A DNA stretch of 42,344 nucleotides. Source: Caulobacter vibrioides. Its GTDB lineage: Bacteria; Pseudomonadota; Alphaproteobacteria; Caulobacterales; Caulobacteraceae. Below are positions 25,271 through 35,182 of this stretch, one piece after another. The stretch is from positions 1 through 42,344 of the forward strand of contig LNIY01000093.1 in the NCBI GenBank assembly GCA_001449105.1, written 5' to 3'. Numbering within the stretch: the first letter of the stretch is position 1; every line of letters begins with the position of its first letter. The notes beneath the pieces were generated by a model, which was given only the letters and a program-made list of their open reading frames with translations, was not told the origin of the DNA and did not search any database. The translations under genes were made by a program, and so were the position numbers.

Positions 25271-25971
25271 CCGACGCTCCCGAGACCGCCGCTTCTACAG
25301 AAACCGGGGCTCCAGACCTCGCCAATCGCCGGCCGCTGAAGACCCGCAGCGCCGCCTGGGCCGGGCGCCTGGCCGCCGCCATCGCCGGCAAGGGGATCGG
25401 CGCCGACGTGATCTCGGGCCTGGGTCTGGCCTTCGCGGTGCTGGGCGGCGCGCTGCTGGCGGCCAGCGGCGGGGTCGAGGGGGGCTGGCGGTCGCTGTGC
25501 CTGGTGCTGGGCGCGACCTGCATCCAGCTGCGCCTGGCCTGCAACCTGCTCGACGGCATGGTGGCGGTGGAGCACGGTCGCTCCAGCCCCTACGGCCCGA
25601 TCTGGAACGAGCTGCCCGACCGCATCGCCGACGTGCTGTTCCTGGCCGGGGCCGGCTATGGCGCGATGAGCGCCGGCTTTTCCGGCGGCCCGGCCCTGGG
25701 CTGGATCTGCGCGGCCCTGGCCATGCTGACGGCCTATGTGCGCGAGCTCGGCCGAGGGCTGGGCTTTGCCGCCGACTTTTCCGGACCCATGGCCAAGCCG
25801 CACCGCATGGCCGCCCTGACGGCGACCTGCGCGATCGCCGCCTTCGAGCCTCTGTGGCGCGGGCGGGGCGAAGTGCTGGCCGTGGGCCTGGCGGTGATCG
25901 CGGTCGGAACCCTGGTCACCGTCGTGCGCCGCACGCGCACCCTGGCCGAGCGGCTGGCCGACCGGCCGTAG
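25267..25971 (+). CDS. Atypical CDP-alcohol phosphatidyltransferase
   Basis: A 234-residue membrane enzyme of the CDP-alcohol phosphotransferase superfamily, which joins the phosphatidyl group of CDP-diacylglycerol to an alcohol. The superfamily signature is DxxDGxxAR-x8-GxxxDxxxD. Here residues 93-118 give N-LL-DG-MV-AV-x8-G-PIW-N-ELP-D: the first Asp is N93, the Arg is V101 and the third Asp is N114, while D96 and D118 are kept. The spacing is exact, so this is a variant and not decay. It resembles the YnbA-like subgroup, as I recall it. The alcohol acceptor is unknown. The gene is coupled by ATGA to the small membrane protein. Confidence 0.88.
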   Translation: MTDAPETAASTETGAPDLANRRPLKTRSAAWAGRLAAAIAGKGIGADVISGLGLAFAVLGGALLAASGGVEGGWRSLCLVLGATCIQLRLACNLLDGMVAVEHGRSSPYGPIWNELPDRIADVLFLAGAGYGAMSAGFSGGPALGWICAALAMLTAYVRELGRGLGFAADFSGPMAKPHRMAALTATCAIAAFEPLWRGRGEVLAVGLAVIAVGTLVTVVRRTRTLAERLADRP

Positions 25972-25977
25972 GGCGTC

Positions 25978-27306
25978 TTACCGCTTCGGACCGAGCGGGG
26001 CGGGCTTGCCGCCGGTCGGGCGCGGACCCTTGAAGCCATCCGGCTTGGCCGAACGCGCCGGGGCGACATTGCCGCGCACGGCGCCCTGCGGAGCGGCCTT
26101 GCCGGCGGGGCGGGCGCCCGGCTTGCCTGGGGCGCTCTTGCCCGCCGCGCTCTTGCCCGCCGCGCCCTTGCCCGCTGCGCCTTTGGCCGCCGCACCCTTG
26201 GCCGCAGGGCCCTTCGCGCCCGGCTTGCCGCGCCCGGGGGCCTCGGTGACGAACTTGGTGTCGATCGACTTGGGCTTGTGGGTCTTGGACTTGTGGCCGT
26301 CGGTCCGGATCTTGGCCTTGGCCCAGCCGGCCTTGTAGACCTTCTTGGGCTCCTCGACCTTGGGCGTGGCGATCTGCGGGGCGCGGCCGGTGGGGGCGCG
26401 ACGCTGGACCTCGCCGCCACGCAGGCGTTCGCCCTCCTTGGCCACGCCGGGGGCGTACAGCGGATCGGCGACGCCGACGAACAGCGGCTTGTCGCCCGTG
26501 GGCATGTTCTCGTCGGCGATGACGCCGGCCAGCAGTTCGCGGATCACCCGGGGGCCGACCTCCTCGACCTGGCCGGCCTGCAGCGTGCCCAGCGCGAACG
26601 GGCCGTAGGACAGGCGGATCAGGCGGTTGACCTTCAGGCCCACCGACTCAAGCACCTTGCGGACCTCGCGGTTCTTGCCTTCCGACAGGGTGACCGTGAT
26701 CCAGACGTTGCGGCCGCCGCCGGCCTTGTCCTGGGCCTTGTCGAGGCGAGCCTCGATCGGGCCGTAGCGGACGCCCTCGATGGTGGTCCCGTCCTTCAGC
26801 TTGTCCAGGGTCTCCTGGGTGGCGTGGCCGAAGGCGCGGGCGCGATAGCGGCGCGTCCAGGCGTTCTGCGGCATCTCCAGGGCGCGCGACAGCTCGCCGT
26901 CGTTGGTCAGCAGCAGCAGGCCCTCGGAGTTGAGGTCGAGGCGGCCGACCGAGATCACCCGCGGCAGGCCATGGGGCAGGGCGCCGAACACGGTCGGCCG
27001 CTCCTTGGGATCGTTGTGGGTGGTCACCAGGCCGGTGGGCTTGTGATAGCGGAACAGGCGGGTGGGCTGGCGGTCCTCGACCAGCTTGCCGTCGACGACC
27101 AGCAGGTCGCCGGGAAACACGCGCACGGCCGGGGTGGCCAGCACCTGGCCGTTCAGCACGACCTTGCCGGCCTCGATCAGTCGCTCGACCTCGCGCCGCG
27201 AGGCCACGCCCGCGCGGGCCAGGGCCTTGGCGACGCGCTCGCCGCCCTCGGCGTCGGCATCGTGCTCGACGGCGTCGTGCAGGGCGGGCTGGTACTTGTC
27301 GGTCAT
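25978..27306 (-). CDS. RluB/RsuA-family pseudouridine synthase with basic tail
   Basis: A 442-residue protein. An S4 RNA-binding domain (about 23-70, RVAKALARAGVASRREVERLI) is followed by the catalytic domain with GRLDLNSEGLLLLTND (D124 nucleophile) and SEGKNREVRKVLE. This fits 23S rRNA pseudouridine synthases of the RluB/E/F type. From about residue 290 there is a long extension rich in Lys, Ala, Gly and Pro, including near-repeats of KGAAAKGAAGKGAAGKSAAG and PKK-like runs. Such tails are common in alphaproteobacterial members and probably bind RNA non-specifically. ATG 27306 begins MTDKYQ. Confidence 0.93.
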   Translation of the reverse strand: MTDKYQPALHDAVEHDADAEGGERVAKALARAGVASRREVERLIEAGKVVLNGQVLATPAVRVFPGDLLVVDGKLVEDRQPTRLFRYHKPTGLVTTHNDPKERPTVFGALPHGLPRVISVGRLDLNSEGLLLLTNDGELSRALEMPQNAWTRRYRARAFGHATQETLDKLKDGTTIEGVRYGPIEARLDKAQDKAGGGRNVWITVTLSEGKNREVRKVLESVGLKVNRLIRLSYGPFALGTLQAGQVEEVGPRVIRELLAGVIADENMPTGDKPLFVGVADPLYAPGVAKEGERLRGGEVQRRAPTGRAPQIATPKVEEPKKVYKAGWAKAKIRTDGHKSKTHKPKSIDTKFVTEAPGRGKPGAKGPAAKGAAAKGAAGKGAAGKSAAGKSAPGKPGARPAGKAAPQGAVRGNVAPARSAKPDGFKGPRPTGGKPAPLGPKR

Positions 27307-27395
27307 GGCTTGGTTCCTTCGATGGGAGGGGCGCATCTCACGATGGGCGTTGAAGAAAGCTCATGGCGCCGAACGACGGGGCGATCAAGGCGGGC

Positions 27396-27437
27396 TTGTC
27401 GCCGCAGGGGTGATAAAATAGTATATCACTTATATCC
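27396..27437 (+). promoter_or_regulatory. AT-rich promoter/operator of the toxin-antitoxin operon
   Basis: TTGTCG (27396-27401) and TAGTAT (27419-27424) are spaced by 17 bp and each matches four of six consensus bases. Overlapping them are an inverted repeat GTGATA/TATCAC (27410-27415 with 27424-27429) and a direct repeat TATATC. This block is strikingly AT-rich against its surroundings. Autorepression by the antitoxin at this site is expected for the type but inferred. Confidence 0.55.
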
Positions 27438-27449
27438 CTGGAGTCGCTG

Positions 27450-27962
27450 ATGAAGTACGAGCCCCTGAAGCGTCATCTGGAAGCCGCCTACGGCCTGGAT
27501 CATCTGCGTCTGGCTTTCGACGAGATCGAAACGGTGCTGGGTTTCGCCCTGCCGCGGTCGGCGCGCGAGCATCAGGCGTGGTGGTCCAACACCCGCATTG
27601 GCCATACCCATGCCGCCGCCTGGCTGGACGCCGGCTGGAAGACGTCCGCCCTCGACCTCTCTGGTCGCCGGGTGACCTTTTTGCGTGAAGCCGAGCGGGG
27701 CGTGGCCGAGGGGGCGTCGCCGTTCCGCCATAGCGATGAGGCCCTGGCTGTCTCGCTGGATCTCCTGACCCCCGCCGCCCTGCAGATGCTTGACCGAGAG
27801 GCTAGGAGCATTGGGGCGGATCGGGAAACGGCCGCGGCCAGTCTGCTGAACGCCCTGGCCGTCGAGCGTCGGCGTGCCCTGCTGGCCGATCTGGCCCAGC
27901 CCGTGCCCGCTGGCGCGATCGACGCCGCCGCTCTCGTGCGCGAGGACCGCGATGGCCGCTGA
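27450..27962 (+). CDS. Antitoxin candidate: DUF7662-like domain plus ribbon-helix-helix
   Basis: A 170-residue protein with two parts. Residues 1-80 (YEPLKRHLEA, LAFDEIETVLGFALPRSAREHQAWWSN, AAAWLDAGWKT, RVTFLRE) resemble the DUF7662 domain. Residues 99-145 (LAVSLDLLTPAALQMLDREARSIG, then SLLNALAVERRR) fit a strand-helix-helix, as in RHH antitoxins. The last 25 residues could cover the toxin. It overlaps the PIN toxin gene by 11 bp. GGAG lies 6 bp before the ATG. VapB antitoxins usually have about 70-90 residues; this one carries a whole extra N-terminal domain. Antitoxin function is inferred from position and the RHH pattern. Confidence 0.72.
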   Translation: MKYEPLKRHLEAAYGLDHLRLAFDEIETVLGFALPRSAREHQAWWSNTRIGHTHAAAWLDAGWKTSALDLSGRRVTFLREAERGVAEGASPFRHSDEALAVSLDLLTPAALQMLDREARSIGADRETAAASLLNALAVERRRALLADLAQPVPAGAIDAAALVREDRDGR

Positions 27963-28383
27963 GGTCGTGCTCGACGCCTCGGTGGCGGCCAAGCTGTTCT
28001 TCCTGGAGGCTGGCTCCGAGGCCGCGCGGGTGCTGGCCTTGTCCGACGCCCGATTGATTGCGCCTGACCTGCTATGGATCGAGATGGCCAGCATCGCCGC
28101 GCGGCGCGTGCGAACTGACGGCCTGGATGAAGCGCTGGCCAGCCGCGCCGTCTCGGCTCTGGATCAGATCGTCGCCGCGTTCGAGCCGATGTCGGGCCTG
28201 GCCGAACGCGCCTTCACCCTGTCGTCGCGACATGGCGTGACGGCCTATGACGCGACCTATCTGGCCCTGGCCGAACAGCGCGGGACGGTGGTTGTCACCG
28301 CCGACGCCCGCCTTGTCGCCAAGGCTCGGACCGCTGGACTGGGCGGACATGTGCGACTGCTGGACGACGGAGGCCGGCCATGA
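27952..28383 (+). CDS. VapC-like PIN-domain toxin
   Basis: A 143-residue PIN-domain ribonuclease. The acidic metal-binding residues are all visible: D8 in VVLDASVAAK, E44 in LLWIEMAS, D100 in AYDATYLALA and D118 in VVTADARL. Such toxins usually cut tRNA or rRNA when the antitoxin is degraded. ATG 27952 lies inside the antitoxin gene, with GAGGA 5 bp before it. Its TGA stop overlaps the tadA ATG as ATGA (28380-28383), which links it to an essential gene. Confidence 0.9.
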   Translation: MAAEVVLDASVAAKLFFLEAGSEAARVLALSDARLIAPDLLWIEMASIAARRVRTDGLDEALASRAVSALDQIVAAFEPMSGLAERAFTLSSRHGVTAYDATYLALAEQRGTVVVTADARLVAKARTAGLGGHVRLLDDGGRP

Positions 28384-28844
28384 CCGACGAAGACGCCATG
28401 GCCCTGGCCCTGGGCGAGGCCCGCGCGGCCGCCGAGCGGGGCGAGACGCCGGTGGGGGCGGTGATCCTGGATCCCAGGACCGGCGAGGTGATCGCTTCGG
28501 CGGGCAACGGGCCGATCGCGGCCCATGACCCGACGGCCCACGCCGAGATCGCCGCCATGCGGCTGGCAGCGGCCAGGCTCGAGAACTACCGGCTGACCGA
28601 CCTTACCTTGGTGGTGACTCTGGAGCCCTGCGCCATGTGCGCCGGGGCGATCAGCCATGCGCGGATCGGCCGTGTGGTCTGGGGCGCCGACGATCCCAAG
28701 GGCGGGGCGGTGGTCCATGGCCCCAAATTCTTCGCCCAGCCGACCTGCCACTGGCGGCCGGAAACGACGGGCGGGGTGATGGCGCAGGAGAGCGCGGATC
28801 TGCTGCGCGGGTTCTTCCGCGCGCGGCGCAAGGCCAAGGGCTGA
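28380..28844 (+). CDS. tadA: tRNA-specific adenosine deaminase
   Basis: A 154-residue zinc deaminase converting A34 to inosine in tRNA-Arg(ACG), allowing CGC and CGA decoding. Zinc ligands and the proton shuttle are H54 and E56 in THAE-type TAHAEIAAM and C84, C87 in EPCAMCAGA. DDPKGGAV and the C-terminal FFRARRKAK are typical of TadA rather than of cytosine deaminases. GGAGG lies 7 bp before the ATG. It overlaps the vapC stop, so its translation may depend on the toxin-antitoxin message unless an internal promoter exists. Confidence 0.94.
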   Translation: MTDEDAMALALGEARAAAERGETPVGAVILDPRTGEVIASAGNGPIAAHDPTAHAEIAAMRLAAARLENYRLTDLTLVVTLEPCAMCAGAISHARIGRVVWGADDPKGGAVVHGPKFFAQPTCHWRPETTGGVMAQESADLLRGFFRARRKAKG

Positions 28845-28848
28845 ACGG

Positions 28849-29265
28849 CTAGTTCACCATCGCCGAGCCGAGCAGGACGCGCGCGCCCTTGCGGCCCAGG
28901 GTCTTGTCGGCGGCCTTCTGCATCTCGGCGCCGATATAGTCGAGGTCGGGGGCGGCGCCGCGACGCAGGCCCGAGGCGTAGGTCATCAGCACCTGGGCGA
29001 AGGCCGCGCGCAGGCGCGGGGTCGAGGCCTGGGCGTATTCCATGACCTTGGGGTCCTTGGCCTCGATGCCGGTCTCCAGCGTCATCACGCCCTTGCGGCC
29101 GTCGCGGCGGATGGCCGAGGCGGTGATGGTGGGCAAGGCGAAATAGGTCGGCGGCGCCTCCTTCTTGGCCTCGCCGCCGCTGGCCAGGGCGGGCGTGGCG
29201 CAAAGACCGGCGAGCATCAGGGCGGCGGCGATGAGGGCAAGGATGCGGCGCATGGCCCTTCGCAT
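28849..29265 (-). CDS. Exported FliL-like protein
   Basis: A 138-residue protein with a signal peptide or anchor (MRRAMRRILALIAAALMLAGLCATPALAS). The mature part reads PPTYFALPTITASAIRRDGRKGVMTLETGIEAKDP..., then TPRLRAAFAQVLMTYASGL, then GAEMQKAADKTLG and a final strand VLLGSAMVN. This order resembles the FliL domain (FLxLP start, strands, helix before an L-rich segment, VN and LG near the end), but the match is weak. A flagellar or motor role is suggested also by the adjacent flagellin-sugar genes. ATG 29253 (MRRILAL) is an alternative start with AAGGG upstream. Confidence 0.65.
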   Translation of the reverse strand: MRRAMRRILALIAAALMLAGLCATPALASGGEAKKEAPPTYFALPTITASAIRRDGRKGVMTLETGIEAKDPKVMEYAQASTPRLRAAFAQVLMTYASGLRRGAAPDLDYIGAEMQKAADKTLGRKGARVLLGSAMVN

Positions 29266-29323
29266 AACCCGTCGTGGTTGACGTCCTCTTTACGTCTGGC
29301 GCCGCACAAACGCGTTAACCTAG

Positions 29324-31567
<2,244 letters not shown>

Positions 31568-31569
<2 letters not shown>

Positions 31570-31754
31570 AACCTCTCCCATGGGGAGAGGGAGGGGGCCA
31601 GGCGAAGCCTGGGAGGGTGAGGGGGTAAGGCGACGGCCGTTCGCGCGCTGTCGTTCTCGCGAGGAGTTTCAGGTTTATCCGGTAAGGGCGTATCCCCTCA
31701 CCCTCCCACGCCTGCGGCGCGGGCTCCTCCCTCTCCCCATGGGAGAGGTTTTTT
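31568..31754. repeat. Composite double-hairpin palindromic repeat, copy C
   Basis: Outer arms AAAACCTCTCCCATGGGGAGAGG (from 31568) and CCTCTCCCCATGGGAGAGGTTTT (to about 31752) are a perfect inverted pair, each also a hairpin by itself. Internal segments GGGAGGGTGAGGGGGT and CCCCTCACCCTCCCA pair as well. It separates convergent flmB and an EthD-like gene; the flanking A- and T-runs make it a plausible two-way terminator. Confidence 0.85.
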
Positions 31755-31757
31755 GGG

Positions 31758-32069
31758 TTACCCCGCCGCGTAAATCTCGATGACCGGCGCGATGTCGGTG
31801 AAGTTGGCCACGTCGGCGTGCAGGGCGGGCGCGACCGGGCTGTCCAGACAGGCGCGCATGGCCGCTTCGTCCCGGAACGTGAGGTGCGCCATCGCCACGA
31901 ACGGCGGCGGACCGCCGTCCAGGGCCGACACGCCGCGAAAGACCCGGGCGTCCAGCAGGCCGGTCTGCGCCAGGGCCTCGCGCACCATGCGGATGTGGGT
32001 CTGGGCGTAATAGTCGTGGTCGAAGCGGGCGCCGTCGCGGGCCGGGTAGACGATGCTGATGAAGGCCAT
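31758..32069 (-). CDS. EthD-family protein, copy 1
   Basis: A 103-residue single ferredoxin-like (dimeric alpha-beta barrel) protein of the EthD family. Typical features are the start MAFISIVYPARDGARFDHDYYAQTHIRM with its His, PPPFVAMAHLTFRDEAAM and DVANFTDIAPVIEIY. EthD-like proteins support degradation of ethers or act as small hydrolases or isomerases; function here is unknown. A paralogue of identical length lies 80 bp upstream in the same direction. Confidence 0.87.
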   Translation of the reverse strand: MAFISIVYPARDGARFDHDYYAQTHIRMVREALAQTGLLDARVFRGVSALDGGPPPFVAMAHLTFRDEAAMRACLDSPVAPALHADVANFTDIAPVIEIYAAG

Positions 32070-32149
32070 GGCGGGCTCCGGACGGACTGCGGGCGGTAGG
32101 GAACGACAGATCGGCCGCCCGCGCCCGCCGGTCAAGCTTGCAAGGGGCC

Positions 32150-32461
32150 TTACGGCTCAACGCTGATCTGGATCACCGGGGTGATGTCGGTGAAGTTGGC
32201 CACGTCGGCCTGGATGGCCGGGGCTTCCGGGCCGCCCAGCGAGGCCTGCAACGCGGCGGCGTCGCGGAAGGTCAGGTGGACCATGGCCACGAACGGCGGC
32301 GGCGAGCCGTCCGGCCCGGGTACGCCGCGCAGAATCCTGGAGTTCACGAGGCCGGTCGGGCCGAAGGCCTTCTCCGCCAGCGGGATATGCACCGCCTTGT
32401 AGTAGTCGTGATCGAACTTCGCGCCCTCGTGGGCGGGATAGAAGACGCTGAAGACGGCCAT
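32150..32461 (-). CDS. EthD-family protein, copy 2
   Basis: A 103-residue paralogue of the neighbouring gene. It shares the blocks FDHDYY, PPPFVAM-HLTFRD and DVANFTDI-PVI at the same positions, so the pair arose by tandem duplication. It starts MAVFSVFYPAHEGAKFDHDYY. GGAG lies 6 bp before the ATG at 32461. Differences are concentrated in the middle helix (ALAQTGLLDARVFRG in copy 1, AFGPTGLVNSRILRG here), which could mean different substrates. Confidence 0.87.
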   Translation of the reverse strand: MAVFSVFYPAHEGAKFDHDYYKAVHIPLAEKAFGPTGLVNSRILRGVPGPDGSPPPFVAMVHLTFRDAAALQASLGGPEAPAIQADVANFTDITPVIQISVEP

Positions 32462-32531
32462 GTCGGGCTCCGTACTCTGGGAGCACGGATTTGGGGACGC
32501 GTCAGGTCGCGGACAAGCTTGGAAGAGGCCC

Positions 32532-34238
32532 TCAGGCCGCCTGTTGCTGCTGCACCAGGCCCTTGAGCAGGTCGAGCGTCTCGGGGCTGGCGGCCAGCTG
32601 TTCGCGGGCTTCGGGCGCGCGGGCCAGCTTCAGGGCTTCCAGGCGGGCGCGCTCGGCGACCGGACCGGTGGGGCCGGCCTCGCCCATCGCCAGTTTCGCC
32701 AGCAGCGCCAGGCGCTGGGGCAGGGGGGCGGGGGCGCGGACCAGCAGCGACAGCAGGCGGGCGTCGGCCTCGACCATGCCGCCGACCTCGCCCAGCTTGG
32801 CGCACAGCGGGCTGTAGTCCTCGACCACCAGACCCGAACGGGTCAGCGACTTCTGCAGCGCCGCCAGGGTGGCCAGCTTCACCGACGGGGTGTCGGGACC
32901 CTGGCGCATCTCCTTCTCGAAGCGCATCGCCTGAATGTTGGCCGACAGCCAGCGGGCGGCGTGGCGCTTGTTGACCGCGCCCATGACGTTCTCGGCCAGG
33001 CGGATCAGCATGACGATCTCCTCGCGGGCCGAGCGGTCGCGGCCAAGCAGGGCCTCGATGAAGTCGCCGTTGAGCAGGGTCTTGGAGCGGGTGGTGAAGG
33101 CCGCGGTGATGTCCTCGGCCGGCAGGATGCGGCCGGCGGCGGCCGTCAGGCTCATCGCCAGGGCGCGCAGGTGCTCGATCTCGCTCTCGGCGTCGGTCGG
33201 CTTGAGGCGGCGCACGCCGTTCAGCTCCTTGAGCACCCGGCGGGCGATCGAGGCGCGGACGGTGGGGAAGGTGTCGCCGCACAGCCACTGGCCCAGGCGC
33301 TTGGCGGTGCCCGACAGCTCCGGCATGCAGGCGCGGACGCTGGCCTCGACCTTGATCAGCATCTCCACCTGCGATCCGCCGGCGAGACGGGTCATGGCGG
33401 CCAGGGTCGAGCCCAGGTCGTCGGCGGTGTTGAGCAGGTCGGCCATGCCGGCCTTGGAGCCGATGATCTCGGCCAGCGGGGTCTCGATGGCGGCCAGGGC
33501 GGCGGCGCGGGCCTTCGGTTCGGCGGGCGCGGCGTCGGCCAGGTCGAGCAGGCGGGCGATCTTCTCGCTCCAGTCCTTGGCCGGGGCGATCGAGGCGGCG
33601 ACGCCGGCCCCCAGCAGGAAGGCGCGGTCGGGATCGGCGGCCAGGCGCTCGGCGGCTTTGGCGAAGCCTTCCTTGTCGAGGTCCGGCAGCTGGCCCTTCT
33701 TGAAGGCCTTCATCAGGTTGGCGACCGAACGCTCGACGAGGCCCTGGAAGTTTCTGATCAGCTCGTGGACCGACATGCCCCGGGCCTCGGCCTCGGGAAT
33801 GGCGATCTTCTGCAGGGCGTGCTGCAGGTCGGTGCCGGAGGCTTCCAGCTTCTCGACGAGGTCGGGGCGGTGCAGCAGCTCGAACGGCGTGGCCTTGTGG
33901 CGCTGCAGCCAGCTTTCCAGCAGGCGGCCGATGCGGTCGCGGGCGTGGGCGGTGTAGAGGTCGGCCGGCTGCACGCACAGCGGCTCCATCTCCTCGACCG
34001 GCTTCTTCGGCTTGCCGCCGTCGACCATGCCCTTGGTGAAGATCGAGATGGAGCGGTATTCGCGGGTTTCGGGATCCAGCGTCTCTTTGGAGACCCGCAC
34101 GGCGACGGCGCGCCCCGAGTTCAGCACTTCCTCGGCCTGGGCCAGGGCGTGGCTGCGAATCTCGGTCGCCATGTCCAGAGTCCATTGCGCGCCGACCTTG
34201 CGGCGCACGAATAGCTCGTAATGGACCTGGTCGCTCAT
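32532..34238 (-). CDS. Large helical protein of unknown function
   Basis: A 568-residue cytoplasmic protein that I do not recognise. The first 80 residues (MSDQVHYELFVRRKVGAQWTL, then VAVRVSKETLDPETREYRSISIF) look like a compact alpha/beta domain. The remainder is almost entirely amphipathic helices rich in Ala, Leu, Glu and Arg, without coiled-coil heptads of any length, and ends in VQQQQAA. No signal peptide, membrane helix, Walker or other catalytic motif is visible. It is transcribed divergently from chvI, with 230 bp between starts. Confidence 0.85.
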   Translation of the reverse strand: MSDQVHYELFVRRKVGAQWTLDMATEIRSHALAQAEEVLNSGRAVAVRVSKETLDPETREYRSISIFTKGMVDGGKPKKPVEEMEPLCVQPADLYTAHARDRIGRLLESWLQRHKATPFELLHRPDLVEKLEASGTDLQHALQKIAIPEAEARGMSVHELIRNFQGLVERSVANLMKAFKKGQLPDLDKEGFAKAAERLAADPDRAFLLGAGVAASIAPAKDWSEKIARLLDLADAAPAEPKARAAALAAIETPLAEIIGSKAGMADLLNTADDLGSTLAAMTRLAGGSQVEMLIKVEASVRACMPELSGTAKRLGQWLCGDTFPTVRASIARRVLKELNGVRRLKPTDAESEIEHLRALAMSLTAAAGRILPAEDITAAFTTRSKTLLNGDFIEALLGRDRSAREEIVMLIRLAENVMGAVNKRHAARWLSANIQAMRFEKEMRQGPDTPSVKLATLAALQKSLTRSGLVVEDYSPLCAKLGEVGGMVEADARLLSLLVRAPAPLPQRLALLAKLAMGEAGPTGPVAERARLEALKLARAPEAREQLAASPETLDLLKGLVQQQQAA

Positions 34239-34468
34239 GGGCTTTATGGGGCTCCTGGACCGTGACTATGACTTGCGAGACCTTAAGGCGAGGTTGAAGG
34301 GCGCAGACCATCGTTCGGCGCAGCTGCCGCAACTGTGTCCAAGCCCGCCACGCCCCGGCCGCAATAGGGTTCGACAAGGCCCAATGGAAAGCTTGGCCGC
34401 TCCGTGCGTTGTAGCGGGGCGCGGTGGTCGATAGGATCACCTGGAAGGTATTCGGAGGACTAGACGGC

Positions 34469-35182
34469 TTGGCCGAGATCACGCTCATCGACGACGACGA
34501 GAACATCGTCGCTTCGGTCTCCCTGGCCCTGGAGAGCCACGGCCACACGGTGAAGGCCTATTACGACGGCGTCTCGGGTCTCGAGGCGGTGGAAAGCAAT
34601 CCGCCCGACCTCGTGATCCTCGACGTCAAGATGCCGCGCATGGACGGCATGGAAGTGCTGCGCCGACTGCGCCAGTCCTCCGAGACGCCGGTCATCATGC
34701 TGACCTCGAAGGACGACGAGATCGACGAGATCCTCGGCTTCAACCTCGGGGCCGACGACTACATGCACAAGCCGTTCAGCCAGCGCCTGCTGCTCGAACG
34801 CGTGAAGGCCGTCCTGCGCCGGGCCCGTCCCGACGAGGAGGACCCGGCCGCGCCCGGTCCGGCCGGCGCCGCGGGCTCCAAGGTGATGAAGCGCGGCAAG
34901 CTGACGCTCGACCCGGCCCGCCACGACAGCCTGTGGGACGGCAAGCCGGTGCGCCTGACCGTCACCGAGTTCCTGCTGCTGCAGTCGCTGGCCCAGCGTC
35001 CCGGCTTCGTGAAGAGCCGCGACAACCTGATGGACGCCGCCTACGACGATCAGGTCTATGTCGACGACCGCACCATCGACAGCCACATCAAGCGGATGCG
35101 CAAGAAGTTCCGCCAGGTGGACCCCGAGTTCGATTCCATCGAAACCCTGTATGGCGTCGGCTACCGCTACCGCGAAGCCTGA
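34469..35182 (+). CDS. chvI: Response regulator ChvI, OmpR family
   Basis: A 237-residue receiver-winged-helix regulator. Receiver: DDD at 8-10, phospho-acceptor D52 in [13 protein letters not shown], then MLTSKDDE and the Lys in MHKPFS. Output domain: [27 protein letters not shown] and [16 protein letters not shown], near identical in style to ChvI. The start is a TTG ([12 protein letters not shown]) with GGAGGA 9 bp upstream; a GTG at 34424 would add 15 residues without a Shine-Dalgarno. In Caulobacter ChvGI responds to envelope stress and acid. Confidence 0.95.
   Translation: MAEITLIDDDENIVASVSLALESHGHTVKAYYDGVSGLEAVESNPPDLVILDVKMPRMDGMEVLRRLRQSSETPVIMLTSKDDEIDEILGFNLGADDYMHKPFSQRLLLERVKAVLRRARPDEEDPAAPGPAGAAGSKVMKRGKLTLDPARHDSLWDGKPVRLTVTEFLLLQSLAQRPGFVKSRDNLMDAAYDDQVYVDDRTIDSHIKRMRKKFRQVDPEFDSIETLYGVGYRYREA

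Noticed and set aside
26112..26220. Short repeats in the RluB tail region considered as a tandem repeat or CRISPR-like array
   Set aside because: Units are in frame codons for Lys/Ala/Gly with no unique spacers; they are coding low complexity.
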